Below are positions 31,622-41,929 of a stretch of DNA of 64,000 nt, in pieces (the first letter of the stretch is position 1; each line of letters starts with the position of its first letter). This DNA is from Amoebophrya sp. A120 (lineage: Eukaryota; Sar; Dinophyceae; Syndiniales; Amoebophryaceae): the NCBI GenBank assembly GCA_905178155.1, contig CAJINV010000004.1, positions 3,381,320 through 3,445,319 of the forward strand, read 5' to 3'. The notes below the pieces were generated by a model that saw only the letters and a program-made list of their open reading frames with translations, was not told the DNA's origin and searched no databases. A program made the translations under genes and the position numbers.

Positions 31622-34563
31622 TCACATCGGGCGGTAGTTAGGATCCATTCCTTTTTCCGGCCATCCCTTATCCAAGAAAAAAACTGTGTTAGTGTAACTT
31701 CCTTGAAAGAATAGCATCACAAATTTGCTCTGCATGACCGATAGAGCTCTTCATGCGCGGCTGGTACGTGAAAACACGTACGAAAAGAGCGTCTGATGCA
31801 TGTCCAGCATGACTACAGGTGTAATTGTCTTGCATCGTCTGCAATACAAAGTTACAATTACACAGCCTTTTTGTTGGATATCCGTCCTTGCGCTTGCACA
31901 CGGACCCGCTGAGCCCCACCCCCGCGCCGAGATACGGAAGGCCCTGACCGTTCCGCAGGGTGCGCATGCATTGCCCGGCGATTAGGGAAAACCCCCCACT
32001 CTGCACGTATAGCACTTTCGGGATGAGCACCATGTCGCTGATATCGTTGTCCGCGGCCTCCGCCCGGTCCGCCAAGGTGGTTTGGCTCTGCTTGGGCGGA
32101 ACCTGGTACTCGATCCGGCCGGGTATCCTGAGTCAAAACATCCCCACCCCATAGTTGTCATGCAGATTTGCGACTGCAGGATGATCTGTAATGCGAATCT
32201 CCATGAGAGGCATTTCCAATCGCGTTCTGGAATTTCTAATGCTGTAAGCAGGATAAGCAGATGGATTTGTGATGCGGTTGTCCTTGCTAACATGCACTAC
32301 ACTACGGACTGCAACTTGTCATGCGTGGCTCCCAAAACTTCTGGACTTGTGTTGCTAACTTCCCAACTTGACTGTGGGGTGGGGACGTTTTTACATGTGA
32401 TACCGGGCGCGCCCCAGTCTACCGCCGGCAACGCGGCACTCCAGGTGTCCCGCAACGCGGCCTTCACATCCTCCAGATAGTCCAAGGACGGCTGCGCCGG
32501 CGCGTCCCTGTTGCCGTGGTAGGGATTGGAAAAAATTTTCACAAACTTCACGGAGGAATCTGTTCCATGCGTATCGTGCGAAAAAAGTTCTTGTCGTGCT
32601 ACAGTTGGTTCTTACACGCCGACGACACTTCAAATTAGATACTTTGGCTGATTCATTCTTTTTTGGCAAAACGTCGGAAATCATAAAGCAAAAAGTAGTA
32701 AAAAACCCAGCGTCTGCGTCTGGACGAGATTGATATAATGGGTTCCTAAGAACATAGGCTCTTCCTAAGCTGCAGAAGTTGCTCGGGCAGGCTGACATCA
32801 GATGAGGGTGAGCTTGTCTGTGACCTTAGCCTGTTTAAGTATTTGCCGCAAGAAGAACGCCGTATTTTTCGGTTGTAAGTATCTGTGTCTGGTGTGACAA
32901 AACTGACGGCACGTTTGTTTTCATCGCATAATGTTCCGCGGGGGGCTTCCAGTAGTCCCGGTACTCGGAGAGAGGGTAGACGTAGCAGTAACGCGTTGCA
33001 TCAATCAAGCTCGCGTGAAACTCCTTCTCAAAGTCGTCGAGTGTGCTGGTGCCTTGCTGAATTGGGATATTTATGACAATGCACAACTCCCCCTCTCCCT
33101 CATTTGCATAGCATGAACGGCAATACAAGCATCAGTAAGAATGCCGGCTCTGCATGACAAATTTCCACTGGAGTGTAGTGCTATTTGGGCTACCAGAACT
33201 TGTCATGCAAACAGTGCCAAGAGGCACAGCCTGGATTTGCGATTTTGCATGGCAAATGAGGAGGAGGGGGAGTTGTGCACTCTCATAATATTGATCACAT
33301 CCCCACTGCGCACGTGCATGTTCGCCTCCGCCGCGTCGCCCTGAAAGGGAAAACTGACAACATCCCCCAACACCGGCTTGCCCGCTTGATCGAACCCGGT
33401 GATCTTTTGTGCGCTAACAAACCCGCCCGGCTGCGCCAGCGCCGCCCGCCACCGGCCCAGTAATTTCCATTCCGAGTCCGTGAATACCCTGGCCGCCAGG
33501 CGCTCCTTGCCCGGAGCCGGCACGTGCAGGTCCGAGGCGTCGACCTGCTCCGTATCACGGTCGTCCTCCGTGGCGGTAAAGTTACCGGACCAGAGAAACT
33601 GCCGCGCCAAGATACAGTTCGACATGGCGTCCTATGCGCTGCAAAAACGTCTGGTGGGTCTGGAAGTATGCACTAGATTTCTTCTCAACATGCTCGGCTA
33701 GCATGACGCATGATCGGCTGTATGCAGTCAGTCAACATACTTTCCCCTTCACCAAAAGGAGGTAGAAGTACAGTCATACACTGTCATGCAGAGCAACTCC
33801 TGCAGTGTGTCATACTTACAGGATAGACAAAAACACCCAGCATCGCAAAAACTTGTCATCTTTAGCCGTCAATTTTGCAGCAGCCGTGCTCGTGACTTTT
33901 TCCCAACCAGCATCACAAGCTTCCAGACGCAGATCGATGTTTGCATTTTTGATACGTCCCAGTCGTTTCCAATTTGCGTGTTCAACGAGTAACAGGCCGC
34001 CAGGCTGTACGGGGCAGTATGCAAGAAAAAAGCTGTGGGTTTGTGATGCAAAAAAAGCAAAACCGTTACGCTTGTGTGTCATACTGGAAGTGCGTCATAG
34101 GCATAGCCATGCTTCATACGTGTTTTCACATAGTACCACTACCAGCTGCTGCGCATGACAGGTTTTTTTCTGTAAAGGCAAAACGAACTTGTGATGCTGC
34201 TCTTCCTACACAGTTACACGACCCACACGACACTTTTTTCTTGAATAGGCATTCCGCCGATGGCAGTGGCCGCGGCCGGCGGCGAAGGTCTTATAGGCCT
34301 TGACGAAGTCCCCGAGGGAGTAGTAGTAGTAGGTTTCAGATTCACAGTTCAGGTCTTGCAGCCACAGCACCGCCCCCAGTCCGCCGGCGAAGAGCGCGAG
34401 CGCAAAGCCCCGGTGCATCCACTGCAGGCACCCGGATTTGTCCGAGGCGGGCTGGAGATCGATGAAGCTACCCTGGTAGTAGACGTCGCCGTCCTCGTTT
34501 TCGCGCCACTGCACCTCGTCGCTGGGGTATTTCTCCCGGAGCACCTGGCTCGCCGCGTTGTAA
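31622..34563 (-). CDS. Unknown membrane-anchored protein, at least 430 residues; first exon not found
   Basis: Not recognised. Exons, 5' to 3': 34563-34248, 34012-33955, 33627-33288, 33066-32931, 32566-32403, 32118-31881, 31663-31622. They join in one frame and stop at a TGA (31622-31624). The first exon listed starts at an acceptor-like CGACAG^ site and has no early ATG, so an initial exon upstream (34564-34936) is missing from this model. One hydrophobic segment near the N-terminus (GFALALFAGGLGAVLWL) follows a short acidic head; the rest is hydrophilic. Phrases that may help identification are RSGDVINIPIQQGTS, DATRYCYVYPLSEYRDYW and LGAGVGLSGSV. All six introns found are introners of four families, more variety than in any other gene here. 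The topology suggests a type II membrane protein. Confidence 0.7.
31669..31880. mobile_element. Introner F2
   Basis: 212 bp, flanks TCCCT/TCCGT (4 of 5). Removal leads from CKRKDG to the C-terminus WPEKGMDPNYRPM. Confidence 0.85.
32124..32402 (+). mobile_element. Introner F3, forward orientation
   Basis: 279 bp, direct repeat CCGGG at 32119-32123 and 32403-32407. Removal joins AVDWGAPG to RIEYQVPP. Confidence 0.92.
32572..32930. mobile_element. Introner F2b, long and diverged
   Basis: 359 bp. Left end TATCGTGCGAAAAAAG, right end CATCGCATA; flanks ATGCG/ATGTT (3 of 5). Deleting element plus five joins WKPPAEH to GTDSSVKF. Confidence 0.72.
33072..33287. mobile_element. Introner F7 (singleton ends)
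   Basis: 216 bp, direct repeat ATATT at 33067-33071 and 33288-33292. The long inverted ends contain GTGCACAACTCCCCCT and GAGGGGGAGTTGTGCAC. Removal joins SGDVINI to PIQQGTS. Confidence 0.9.
33633..33954. mobile_element. Introner F1, long
   Basis: 322 bp, direct repeat CGTCC at 33628-33632 and 33955-33959. Removal joins IGNDWD to AMSNCILAR. Confidence 0.9.
34018..34247. mobile_element. Introner F2
   Basis: 230 bp, flanks GGCAG/GGCAT (4 of 5). Removal joins GHCHRRNA to PYSLAACYS. Confidence 0.85.
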
Positions 34564-34936
34564 CTGTCGAGGTTGCTCCTCCTTTATGATCCAGTAAAGA
34601 ATTATATAAGGTGTCTGACTGCGAGGAATTCTTTTTTTGTAGGGAGGAGTAAATCTAAATCTAAATCTTCTGATGTGTCGTCAAAAATATCATATAACAT
34701 GATGACAGTGAAGATCTGCCCTGCGCGCTCCCTCAGGGAAGCCAACGAACCACGTTAACGGAAATACTTTTCCGTCTGTAGAAGTAGTACCGAACGATGC
34801 GGCTACTAGTTTCTTGTTGCGTATAAATATGCATGTTGCAAGGCGATCGCGTCTGTGGAGATCATGTTGCCATGCCCGTGCCTTCTTGTCTAAAACCCAG
34901 AAATAAATCACAACAAGTTCGACGCAGCGAGACACT
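34564..34936. other. Short intergenic stretch, may hold a missing first exon
   Basis: This separates two genes on the same strand. The open frame here has an ATG at 34935 but no convincing splice site leading into 34563. Confidence 0.4.
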
Positions 34937-37900
34937 TTATTTCGAGATCTCCTTCCGTATCCTGGCGCCCCCGCCTAAAAACGCTTGACCTTCCTCAGCG
35001 TCGTCGCTGCTGTCGACAGAACTAGGCCGTCGCTTTATCCTGAGTAAAAACGTACCCACACCATAGTCAAGCTGGGGATCTTGCAACACAAATCGAGAAG
35101 TTTTGGGGGTCCAGCATGACAAGTTCGTCTCTGTATTGTAGTGCAGTTTAGCAAGCACAGCCGCAACACAAATCCATCTACTCATCCTGTCGACAGCATT
35201 ACGAAGCGCCAAACGCGATTGGAAATGCCTCTCATGTGGATGCGCATTACAAATCTTCCTGTAGCTGCAAATCTGCATGACAACTCTGGGGTGGGTACAT
35301 TTTTGCTCAGGATACGCTTCTGGTTCAGAAAAGCCGCCAACATGACGAAGGTGTAGAACAAAACCAGAAAGAAACTGTTGTATCAAATGCCAATATGTCT
35401 CGGTCTGGAAGATTGCCAGGCTTGTCATGCATATTTGGCACGACCCATGACGCCTGTAATGCATGACCTAGCATCACAGATTTTTAGAGGTCTTTCTGAT
35501 TCCTATTCTGCATGAGAAATGCCCTCTCCGCGTAGCAGACTGGACTCCTCTTGCCTGCCATGCAATACAGATTTTTTTTGAGTCCAAAGATAGCATCACA
35601 AGTCGCATCCTTCCAGACCCAGACATAATTGCAATGCATATGTTGATCACCTGTCCCATGTACCCCGCCGGAAGGTAAATTGCGACCGCGTCGTATCCTG
35701 AGTAAATTCAGTGCGTCCCCAGCACACGCCCACTGTTGTTAATTTTATCATGCGGATTTTCCTCTCAAGGAGCATAATTCATGTGTGATGCGCATCTTCG
35801 TCTACTTCCCCATGTTGAGACGAGGCATTTATTCTAGTGTTGCATGTAATGCTGTGAAGTAACTCCGCGTCTTTGTGATGCAGCTGTTCGTGAAGGTAGA
35901 TACCGGCACTTCTACGCTGCAGAACAAGAATTGCTATGCGTGAGCATTATAATTCCCAACTAAGGTGGTCGTGCTTGGGGCTATCCAGGAAAAAAAGCGT
36001 GTAAGTGTAACTTTCTTTGAGAAACAGCATCACAAATTTGCTCTACATGACAGAGAAAACCTGTCATGCGTGGCTTGTAAGGAAAAACACACATGAAAAG
36101 AGGACTTCATGGCTGTCTGGCATGGCAGGCGCAACTCTGTTGCATGTCCTGCAACACAAATTGACACTTACACAGTTTTTCTCTTGCATATGGGGCGGGC
36201 CACGTTTTATTTACTCCGCATACGCCGCTGTCCTGGATCAGGAGCATGTGTAGCGGGAGCTGCAATATAACCCGCTCAGGTGTTACAAACTCAAATCGGT
36301 TTACCATAGAATATGGAAATCTGTGATGCAAGAAGTGCATGATCTACCCTACTCCCATAGGACTATGCATGACAAGGCCTGGAGTTGATGTCCCAATCCG
36401 CACTACAAAAATCTAGCGACATTTGTACTGCAGAAAGTGGAAAAGTGCTGTCCGAGTCTGTCATGTTCATCATGCAAGACAAATCTCAGATTCTATGGTA
36501 ACCGATTTGAGATTGTAACGCTTGAGCAGGTCATATGCAACGCAAACAGTATGTGGCGGTGGACGTCAAACCCCGCCATACGGCGGTCCTGTTCCTATCC
36601 TGAGTAAAAATATCCCTACCTCAGAGCTGTCATGCAAATCTGCACGCCAAAAAAGTTTCTCATGCGGAGCCCCATGAGAGCCATTTTCTACTCCTGTTCT
36701 GGAACTTGCGATGCTAAAATCAGCATGATGCGCTACATCTGTGATGTTTCGGAACTAGCTAAACAGGACTACACTACGAGGATAATTAAATTTGTCATGC
36801 GAAACAACCAGAGGTGGCTGATTTGTCTAGCGGATTTCCCATCTTGACTCTGGTGTGGGGACATTTTTACTTAGGATAGTTCCGCGCGCGTCTTCAGGCA
36901 GGCCAACGCCGAAAAGTCCCCGGCCGCTTATTACAGTGAAAAATGCCCCCACCCCCAAAGTTGCAGCAACAACTTGTGATGCATAAGGTTTTCAAGAAAT
37001 GAAGAACTTTTTTATCTATGCGTGAAAGTAGGAGTATGAACCTTTCTGCTGCAAAATCTAGGTGTGTATCCGACATCGCTTGCATGACAAGCGCCGCTCC
37101 TGTTGGGGTCTTTTGCAATACGAATTTTTGCTATTCACGATTGAAAACCTGTGATGCTGATAGGTGCATGAGGGCGAATGTTTCATTTGGAAAGGTTTGC
37201 AATACAAATGCCCCCAAGTTCGGGGGGTGGGGGCATTTTTCATTGTAATACCGCTTGGGCTAGGTACATCAGGAAGACGATGTGGGAGAGAATCAGGTAG
37301 TAGGTCATATACACCCCCTCGCCGTAGATCTGATACGTATGTATTGTTTGAGTTTCGTTGTTACTATCATGGAGCGGCTCGATCGTGACAATAAACGTGC
37401 GGCGGCGATGAACTGCGCTGAGCATTGAGGACTCTAAGAGCTTTTATACAATAGCGGCCACAACCTGAAGCTTGTTCAGACGACACCTCTATTCAAGACC
37501 TTCAAGAGGACACGACCAAGAACACCATCTTTAGTACTTTGTTCAGCAACTCACTTATTAAAAGTTCATGGTGTTCATGCAGAAAATAATTTTTTAGCAT
37601 CTCATTTATACATCCCCTTCGTTTTCCAGGGTCGCGCCGTCGTCTGTCCGCGTATACACCGCAAACACCTTGAGAAGGAACTGATTGTAGGCAAGAGGGT
37701 AGACAGAGGGTAAACAAGAGGTGGCCGAGAGGTCAAAAAGAGGCCAAAAGAGGTAAAACAGAGGTCGACAGAGGTGGAGAGGTGGGGCGGGACCCTCCCC
37801 ACTCGAGAGGGTCGGCGAGAGGGTGCGCGAGTACAGCCCGCCGAAGCGCTCACCCTAAAGCGCCGCCTAAGTGCCTGAGAGGGTGCAGGGAGGTCAAAGA

Positions 37901-39462
37901 AAAAGAGGGGGCGCGAGAGGTCGACAGAGGTGGGGAGAGGTGGCGCGAATAAGGGGCGGCCTCTCGCGGACCCTCTTGGCCACCTCTCGGCCACCTCTGT
38001 CGACCTCTACCCGCGAGAGCGAGTATAGCCGGATTATTAGCGGGGACCCCCAAAAGAGGTCAAAAAGAGGGTCTGCGGGAGGTCTGCGAGAGGGTAAAAG
38101 CGCACCCAAGCGGGCGCGAATCCGCATGGCGCTACCAATATTTCGCACTGCAGGCCATTCGCGGGCCTCTTTTGTTCGGCGTCTTTCCGTGCCACCCTCT
38201 CGCGCGACTCTCTCGCAACCCTCTCGCGCCACCCTCTCGCGCCACCCTCCCGCGCTACCCTCTCGCGCCAGGCGGCTTCTGTTCGCCCCCGGTGTTCTTT
38301 GCAGCTGCTCCCTGCACAGAGCGCCTCCGGGCGCGGGAAGCGCGCAAGCGGTCCTGCGGGTTGGCGCGACGCAAACAGGATGCAGGACTCCAGTGCGTTT
38401 CAATGTGCATAGACCCGTGGCGTTGTGGTCCAATCGGCAGACATTCTTGCCCCGGCCCAACAGCCTTGCGCTCCGGCGGCAGCCGGAGCATGGCTGGTAG
38501 ATAGTAATGTATAAGTAATATAGTAATACATCCCCCTCGTTTTCCAGGGTCGCGCCGTCGTCTGTCCGCGTAAACACCGCAAACATCTTGAGAAGGAACT
38601 GATTGTAGGCGTAGGTTGGGTTGCTTCCATGATGCCTCGTGCACCGGTACGCGATCAGCAGACTCCACGAAGTCGCGTACAATACGCAGGCCAGCATTTC
38701 GAAGCGGTAAAAGTTCCGGTTGCTGCGATTCAGCACCCTTGTGCTGCCGATCACCACAATAGACAACATCCAGTAGGCTGCGCCCGCACACACCACGCTC
38801 CACTGGAAGGTCGAGCGGAAGTATCGGACAAAAAAAGGGTTACAGTTCTTACACCTTTGTTGCAACTTCAGCAACACAAACTCTGCACTACAGAGAAAAC
38901 TTGCAATGCGTTGATCCTAAGGGATGAAAACACGTATCAAACGATGCTCGCATGCCTCTCCGGCACGAGAGAGCTTGTCTGTCATGATGCGCGTTCTGCA
39001 ACACAATGTGTGAAACCGTATACACTTTTTTCATTGCATAAACAGTCCCCGTTCTCCATGGACACGGTGATGGATTCCATCACGAAAATATCAACTGCAA
39101 AAGTGTCTGGGTCTGGAAACTTGTGACGCAAGGAAGGGAGTAGTGAGCTCACTGTAATGCGCTGCCACGCATGACAAGCTTTTTTCATGGTTCTGAGTTG
39201 CGTATTCCGCATAAGAAGCTGCGTTTTTGCATGACAGGGAGAAGGAGCTCTTCGCGGCTACGCAATACAGAGTTCAGAGTCATGCCAGGCTAGCATGACA
39301 AGTCTCGCAATCTCCCAGACCCAGACATATTTGCTGTGGATAGAAAAATAAGAGCCCGAAGGTCATGGCATAGATGTACATCGACCACCGGCAGGTCGGC
39401 CCGCAGCACGGGCAACATTGTTGTTCCCGCTGTTCAAACTTGTTCATTCCGCCACTGTTCAT
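34937..39462 (-). CDS. Unknown polytopic membrane protein, 290 residues, 10 exons over 4.5 kb
   Basis: Not recognised. Exons, 5' to 3': 39462-39343, 39083-39041, 38819-38530, 37329-37251, 36923-36879, 36590-36536, 36260-36223, 35688-35641, 35375-35315, 35030-34937. They join to 290 residues. The start is an ATG before a cysteine cluster (CCPCCGPTC). About six hydrophobic segments are visible: MYIYAMTFGLLFF, WSVVCAGAAYWMLSIVVIGS, MLACVLYATSWSLLIAY, MTYYLILSHIVFLMYLA, a weaker one at ILFALQLPLHMLLI, and FFLVLFYTFVMLAAFL. The tail is hydrophilic and ends in RIRKEISK. The intron at 38529-37330 has GT-AG borders and contains a duplicated exon and a low-complexity insert. The intron at 38820-39040 does not follow the element-plus-five rule exactly: the frame needs element plus two bases. 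One intron holds two elements, one nested in the other. Confidence 0.72.
35036..35314 (-). mobile_element. Introner F3, reverse orientation
   Basis: 279 bp, direct repeat CGCTT at 35031-35035 and 35315-35319. Nearly identical to 19548-19826 once reverse complemented, although both host genes are on the minus strand. Removal joins LAAFLNQK to RRPSSVDSS. Confidence 0.93.
35381..35640. mobile_element. Introner F1
   Basis: 260 bp, direct repeat TGTTG at 35376-35380 and 35641-35645. Removal joins YMGQVIN to SFFLVLFY. Confidence 0.92.
35694..36222 (+). mobile_element. Introner F3 carrying a nested F2 element
   Basis: The outer element totals 529 bp, with flanks CGTCG/CGCCG (4 of 5). Its F3 tail is split. 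The part ending in TTCCCAACTAAGG...GGGG lies before 35982, and the remainder (GGGCCACGTTTTATTTACTCCGCATA) resumes after 36190. Removing the whole composite joins LLIQDSG to DAVAIYLPAG. Removing only the inner part leaves a stop. Confidence 0.85.
35982..36190. mobile_element. Introner F2 nested inside an F3 introner
   Basis: About 209 bp with typical F2 ends (TATCCAGGAAAAAAAGCG and CAGTTTTTCTCTTGCATA). The phrase TGGGGC occurs on both sides, copied from the F3 tail into which it inserted. Confidence 0.88.
36266..36535. mobile_element. Introner F6 (singleton ends)
   Basis: 270 bp, direct repeat TGCAA at 36261-36265 and 36536-36540. The terminal inverted repeat extends about 45 bases and includes CTCAAATCGGTT and CCATAGAAT. 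Removal joins RHILFALQ to LPLHMLL. Confidence 0.88.
36596..36878 (+). mobile_element. Introner F3, forward orientation
   Basis: 283 bp, direct repeat GTTCC at 36591-36595 and 36879-36883. Removal joins ACLKTRAE to QDRRMAGF. Confidence 0.92.
36929..37250. mobile_element. Introner F5
   Basis: 322 bp, direct repeat CCGCT at 36924-36928 and 37251-37255. Ends TATTACAGTGAAAAATGCCC and GGGCATTTTTCATTGTAATA. Removal joins FLMYLAQA to AGDFSALAC. Confidence 0.92.
37612..37693 (-). repeat. Duplicate of the 3' part of exon 3, in the following intron
   Basis: This copy repeats the coding stretch from AYNQFLLK to ENEGD and its GAT^GTAT donor with a few substitutions (MFAVFTR in the exon, VFAVYTR here). 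It lacks the upstream part of the exon and its acceptor. The original lies at 38522-38606. It is either a relic or an alternative exon. Confidence 0.8.
37694..38515. repeat. Low-complexity insert between the two exon copies
   Basis: The left half is purine-rich on the plus strand, with many degenerate copies of GAGAGGTCGACAGAGGTGG. Around 38190-38280 it changes to pyrimidine-rich copies of ACCCTCTCGCGCC. The two halves are partly complementary and could pair. No coding signal. Confidence 0.75.
38822..39040. mobile_element. Introner F2, with decayed flanks
   Basis: 219 bp, F2-type ends, flanks GGAAG/AACAG (2 of 5). The frame MENGDC to FRSTFQW requires removal of the element plus two bases. 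This is the one clear exception to the five-base rule. Confidence 0.75.
39089..39342. mobile_element. Introner F1
   Basis: 254 bp, direct repeat GAAAA at 39084-39088 and 39343-39347. It is a reverse-orientation relative of 18022-18275. Removal joins TFGLLFF to VMESITVS. Confidence 0.92.
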
Positions 39463-40208
39463 GATGTTGCTGCTTTTTCTTCTACTTCTAGGAGAGTTCT
39501 GGATCCGGCTTCGGATCTACTGTTCAATCTCAATGTCAGTATGTAAAAACCAAAAACTACAGCGGTGAACGAAATTAATACGATGAAAAAGAATTTCAAT
39601 TTTCTTTTTCTACACTAATATCATTGGCAAAATAAAAGGTAACTTCAATGGGCGATAGCAATTATCGCACGAATTTTTGAAGACAGGAGCACTTCCACTT
39701 TTGTGTACTTACCAACAAACGATCGCAAATAGAAAGCACTACAGCTTCCTGAGTGCCTGCTGTTGACAAGGAGGAGTAATTATAAATTTAGAGGCGCAAG
39801 ATAGTAAATAAGTAAGTGCAAAGTGCTTTTGGTGCATGTCTTCTGGTTCATCTTTCTTTCGTTGTATGAGACACAAGCACCGAGTGGAGTCAGAACAGAG
39901 AAATATGCAAAATAAATGCTTTAGCCGTTCTTCAGCAGTACACCACCGATAGAAACCTACACCGTACTTGCGGAGCGCGCTTCCACCGAAAAAGATGACC
40001 TGGGGATCGAGTACTACCGGAACCACCGAAAAAATGCCTCGTCTCGGTCGGGAGGAAAAGGAATGACAAGTTGTTTTTGGACCTAAATAATGTCGATGTT
40101 GATAGGCAGCTACATCGAGTGTTGTAAATGGAACGAGATGATGATCTCGGTCTCGCCAATTGCCATAATTATACTTCGGAACCGATCACAGCTTTCCAAA
40201 ACAAAACC

Positions 40209-40250
40209 GATGGTCATATTGAGGCCCGTTGTACCGAAATTTTTGAAAGT
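40209..40250 (+). repeat. 42-bp dispersed repeat, copy 1
   Basis: It matches 41444-41485 except for about one base. A shorter variant follows at about 40254. Confidence 0.75.
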
Positions 40251-41443
40251 TCCTCATATTGAGGACCGTTGTCAATTTTCGACCGACCCGGACAGAACAG
40301 GCTATGAGCCCTGACTGTCTACATGAGGCGTCCTGACCGGGTGCGTGAACCCTGCGTCAGCGTTAGCTACTTCAAAAGCTCATCCAAGATGAAAAACCTC
40401 GAGACAGAATTGTCTTGCACCGATCACGACTGCACCATGTGGAGTCTACTTCTCTACTTTTGTCCAAAGTGCAAAACCCAAGCCCTATCGGCTCTACAGC
40501 ACTAAACAAACACAAAATCCCTATACGCAACCCGTGTGTGGAAGTTGATTCGACTCAACTTCTTGCAACTGTCACTGCAGCTGCTCCCTGGCTGCAGCTT
40601 GTGCTGCGTCCTGGATAGAGATCCTGAGCGGATCTCCTTCTTCTTGCGTTCCGGGGAACTCCCCGGACTTGGTGTTTGAGCTGTGCTGTGTGCTGTGGTA
40701 GCGGCTGCTACTTGCACCGGTACTGACTGCTCGAGTTGCGCGCAACTACCGATAGTTGCGGCAACATTTACGCACTGCAACACCCTGGACGTCGCTGCTG
40801 CGCCGCCATGTGTGTGTTGCTACTTTTACTTTTGCCTTCCACACTCGTAGCAGCGTATGTCATCGACAGACGCTACTCGAGTGGGCTTTTGCCCTTTCCA
40901 GCGCTTTGCGCTTTGATGGCTCTCCAGGTGCGGACTAGCCACACAAGGAGGCGACTACAGCCACGGGCTTGGGGAGCTCATTCCCTACTCTTATGCAGGG
41001 ATAGGTGGGGGCGGCTAGTAGTTCTTACCCGTTCCCAATAGGGGAACTCCTTGGGCTCATAACTCTGTGGACGTGTCAAGCGTCAGGGACTAGGCATGCT
41101 CACCAGCATGCTGTCCTAAGATAGAGAACAGAGTCACTATCTTCTACGAAGCAACCTAATATCTAGGTGCTAACACGGAGTTCAGGGCAATTGATTCATA
41201 GGCAACCGGCACTACGACCAGGAGCCATTCTGGCACTGTGTACGTTGTTCACATTGTCTCTATTGGTGTCATCACCACCATCCTAGTGGTGTCCTGTGTG
41301 GGTGATCCTCATGATCCTACTGGTGTGACCCCTGTATTTACATCCTACACCTATGGGTGTGCCTTGACCTATTCATGGATCTCATTGATCTAGGGAGCAT
41401 GCTAGCAACTGCTCTAGTCCGAGACAGGTTGCTGCGCAATAGA

Positions 41444-41485
41444 TGGTCATACTGAGGCCCGTTGTACCGAAATTTTTGAAAGTGA
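41444..41485 (+). repeat. 42-bp dispersed repeat, copy 2
   Basis: It lies just upstream of the tandemly duplicated SHOCT region and may mark its border. Confidence 0.75.
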
Positions 41486-41929
41486 AACCATCAGTAGCTG
41501 CTGCAAATCAAGAGCCGCAGCTCAAGGTCCGCCGCCGGGGGGGGGCAATGCCTAGAGATGAACCACGTCAGTCAATCAAGAATGGAACAAATGCCAGCGA
41601 AGCAACACCATATCAGGTTCTTTGGTACAGATCGCTTTTGTCATCTTTCTAAGCGAAGAGGATGAACCATCCTGCGTTTGTTGACCGATTGCGATGGACT
41701 TTATACTTTTGAACAGACGTCACAAAGATTCTGCAGAATTCTCGTAAGCTGGTTCCGAACTTCCTGTCGTCGTTTGAATCCAATCCCCTATTGTACCAAA
41801 ACGCTGCTGAAGGAAGATTTTTGTACTTAAGTCCACCTGATGCTCAAATGCAGAAACTACAAAATGAATCAAAATTAGGCTACGTAAAGAACGCCCAATA
41901 GTCCCGAGCAGATCTACTTCCGTCGCTCG

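Larger units (their letters stand above)
39463..41929. other. Gene-poor stretch with dispersed repeat
   Basis: About 2.5 kb with no supported gene and no introner. A 42-bp phrase starting GATGGTCATATTGAGGCCCG occurs at 40209-40250 and again at 41444-41485. At 41790-41901 there is a copy of the end of the plus-strand ORF found at 44440-44886. Confidence 0.5.

Noticed and set aside
35901-35981. An in-frame TAG suggesting a reassigned stop codon in the polytopic membrane protein
   Set aside because: The stretch is the split tail of an F3 introner. Removing the nested pair gives an uninterrupted frame, and the other genes end at ordinary stops.
37894-38877. A 327-codon minus-strand ORF covering the low-complexity insert
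   Set aside because: Only its first part matches the true exon. The remainder translates the GAGAGG/CTCTCG repeats and ignores a good donor at 38529.
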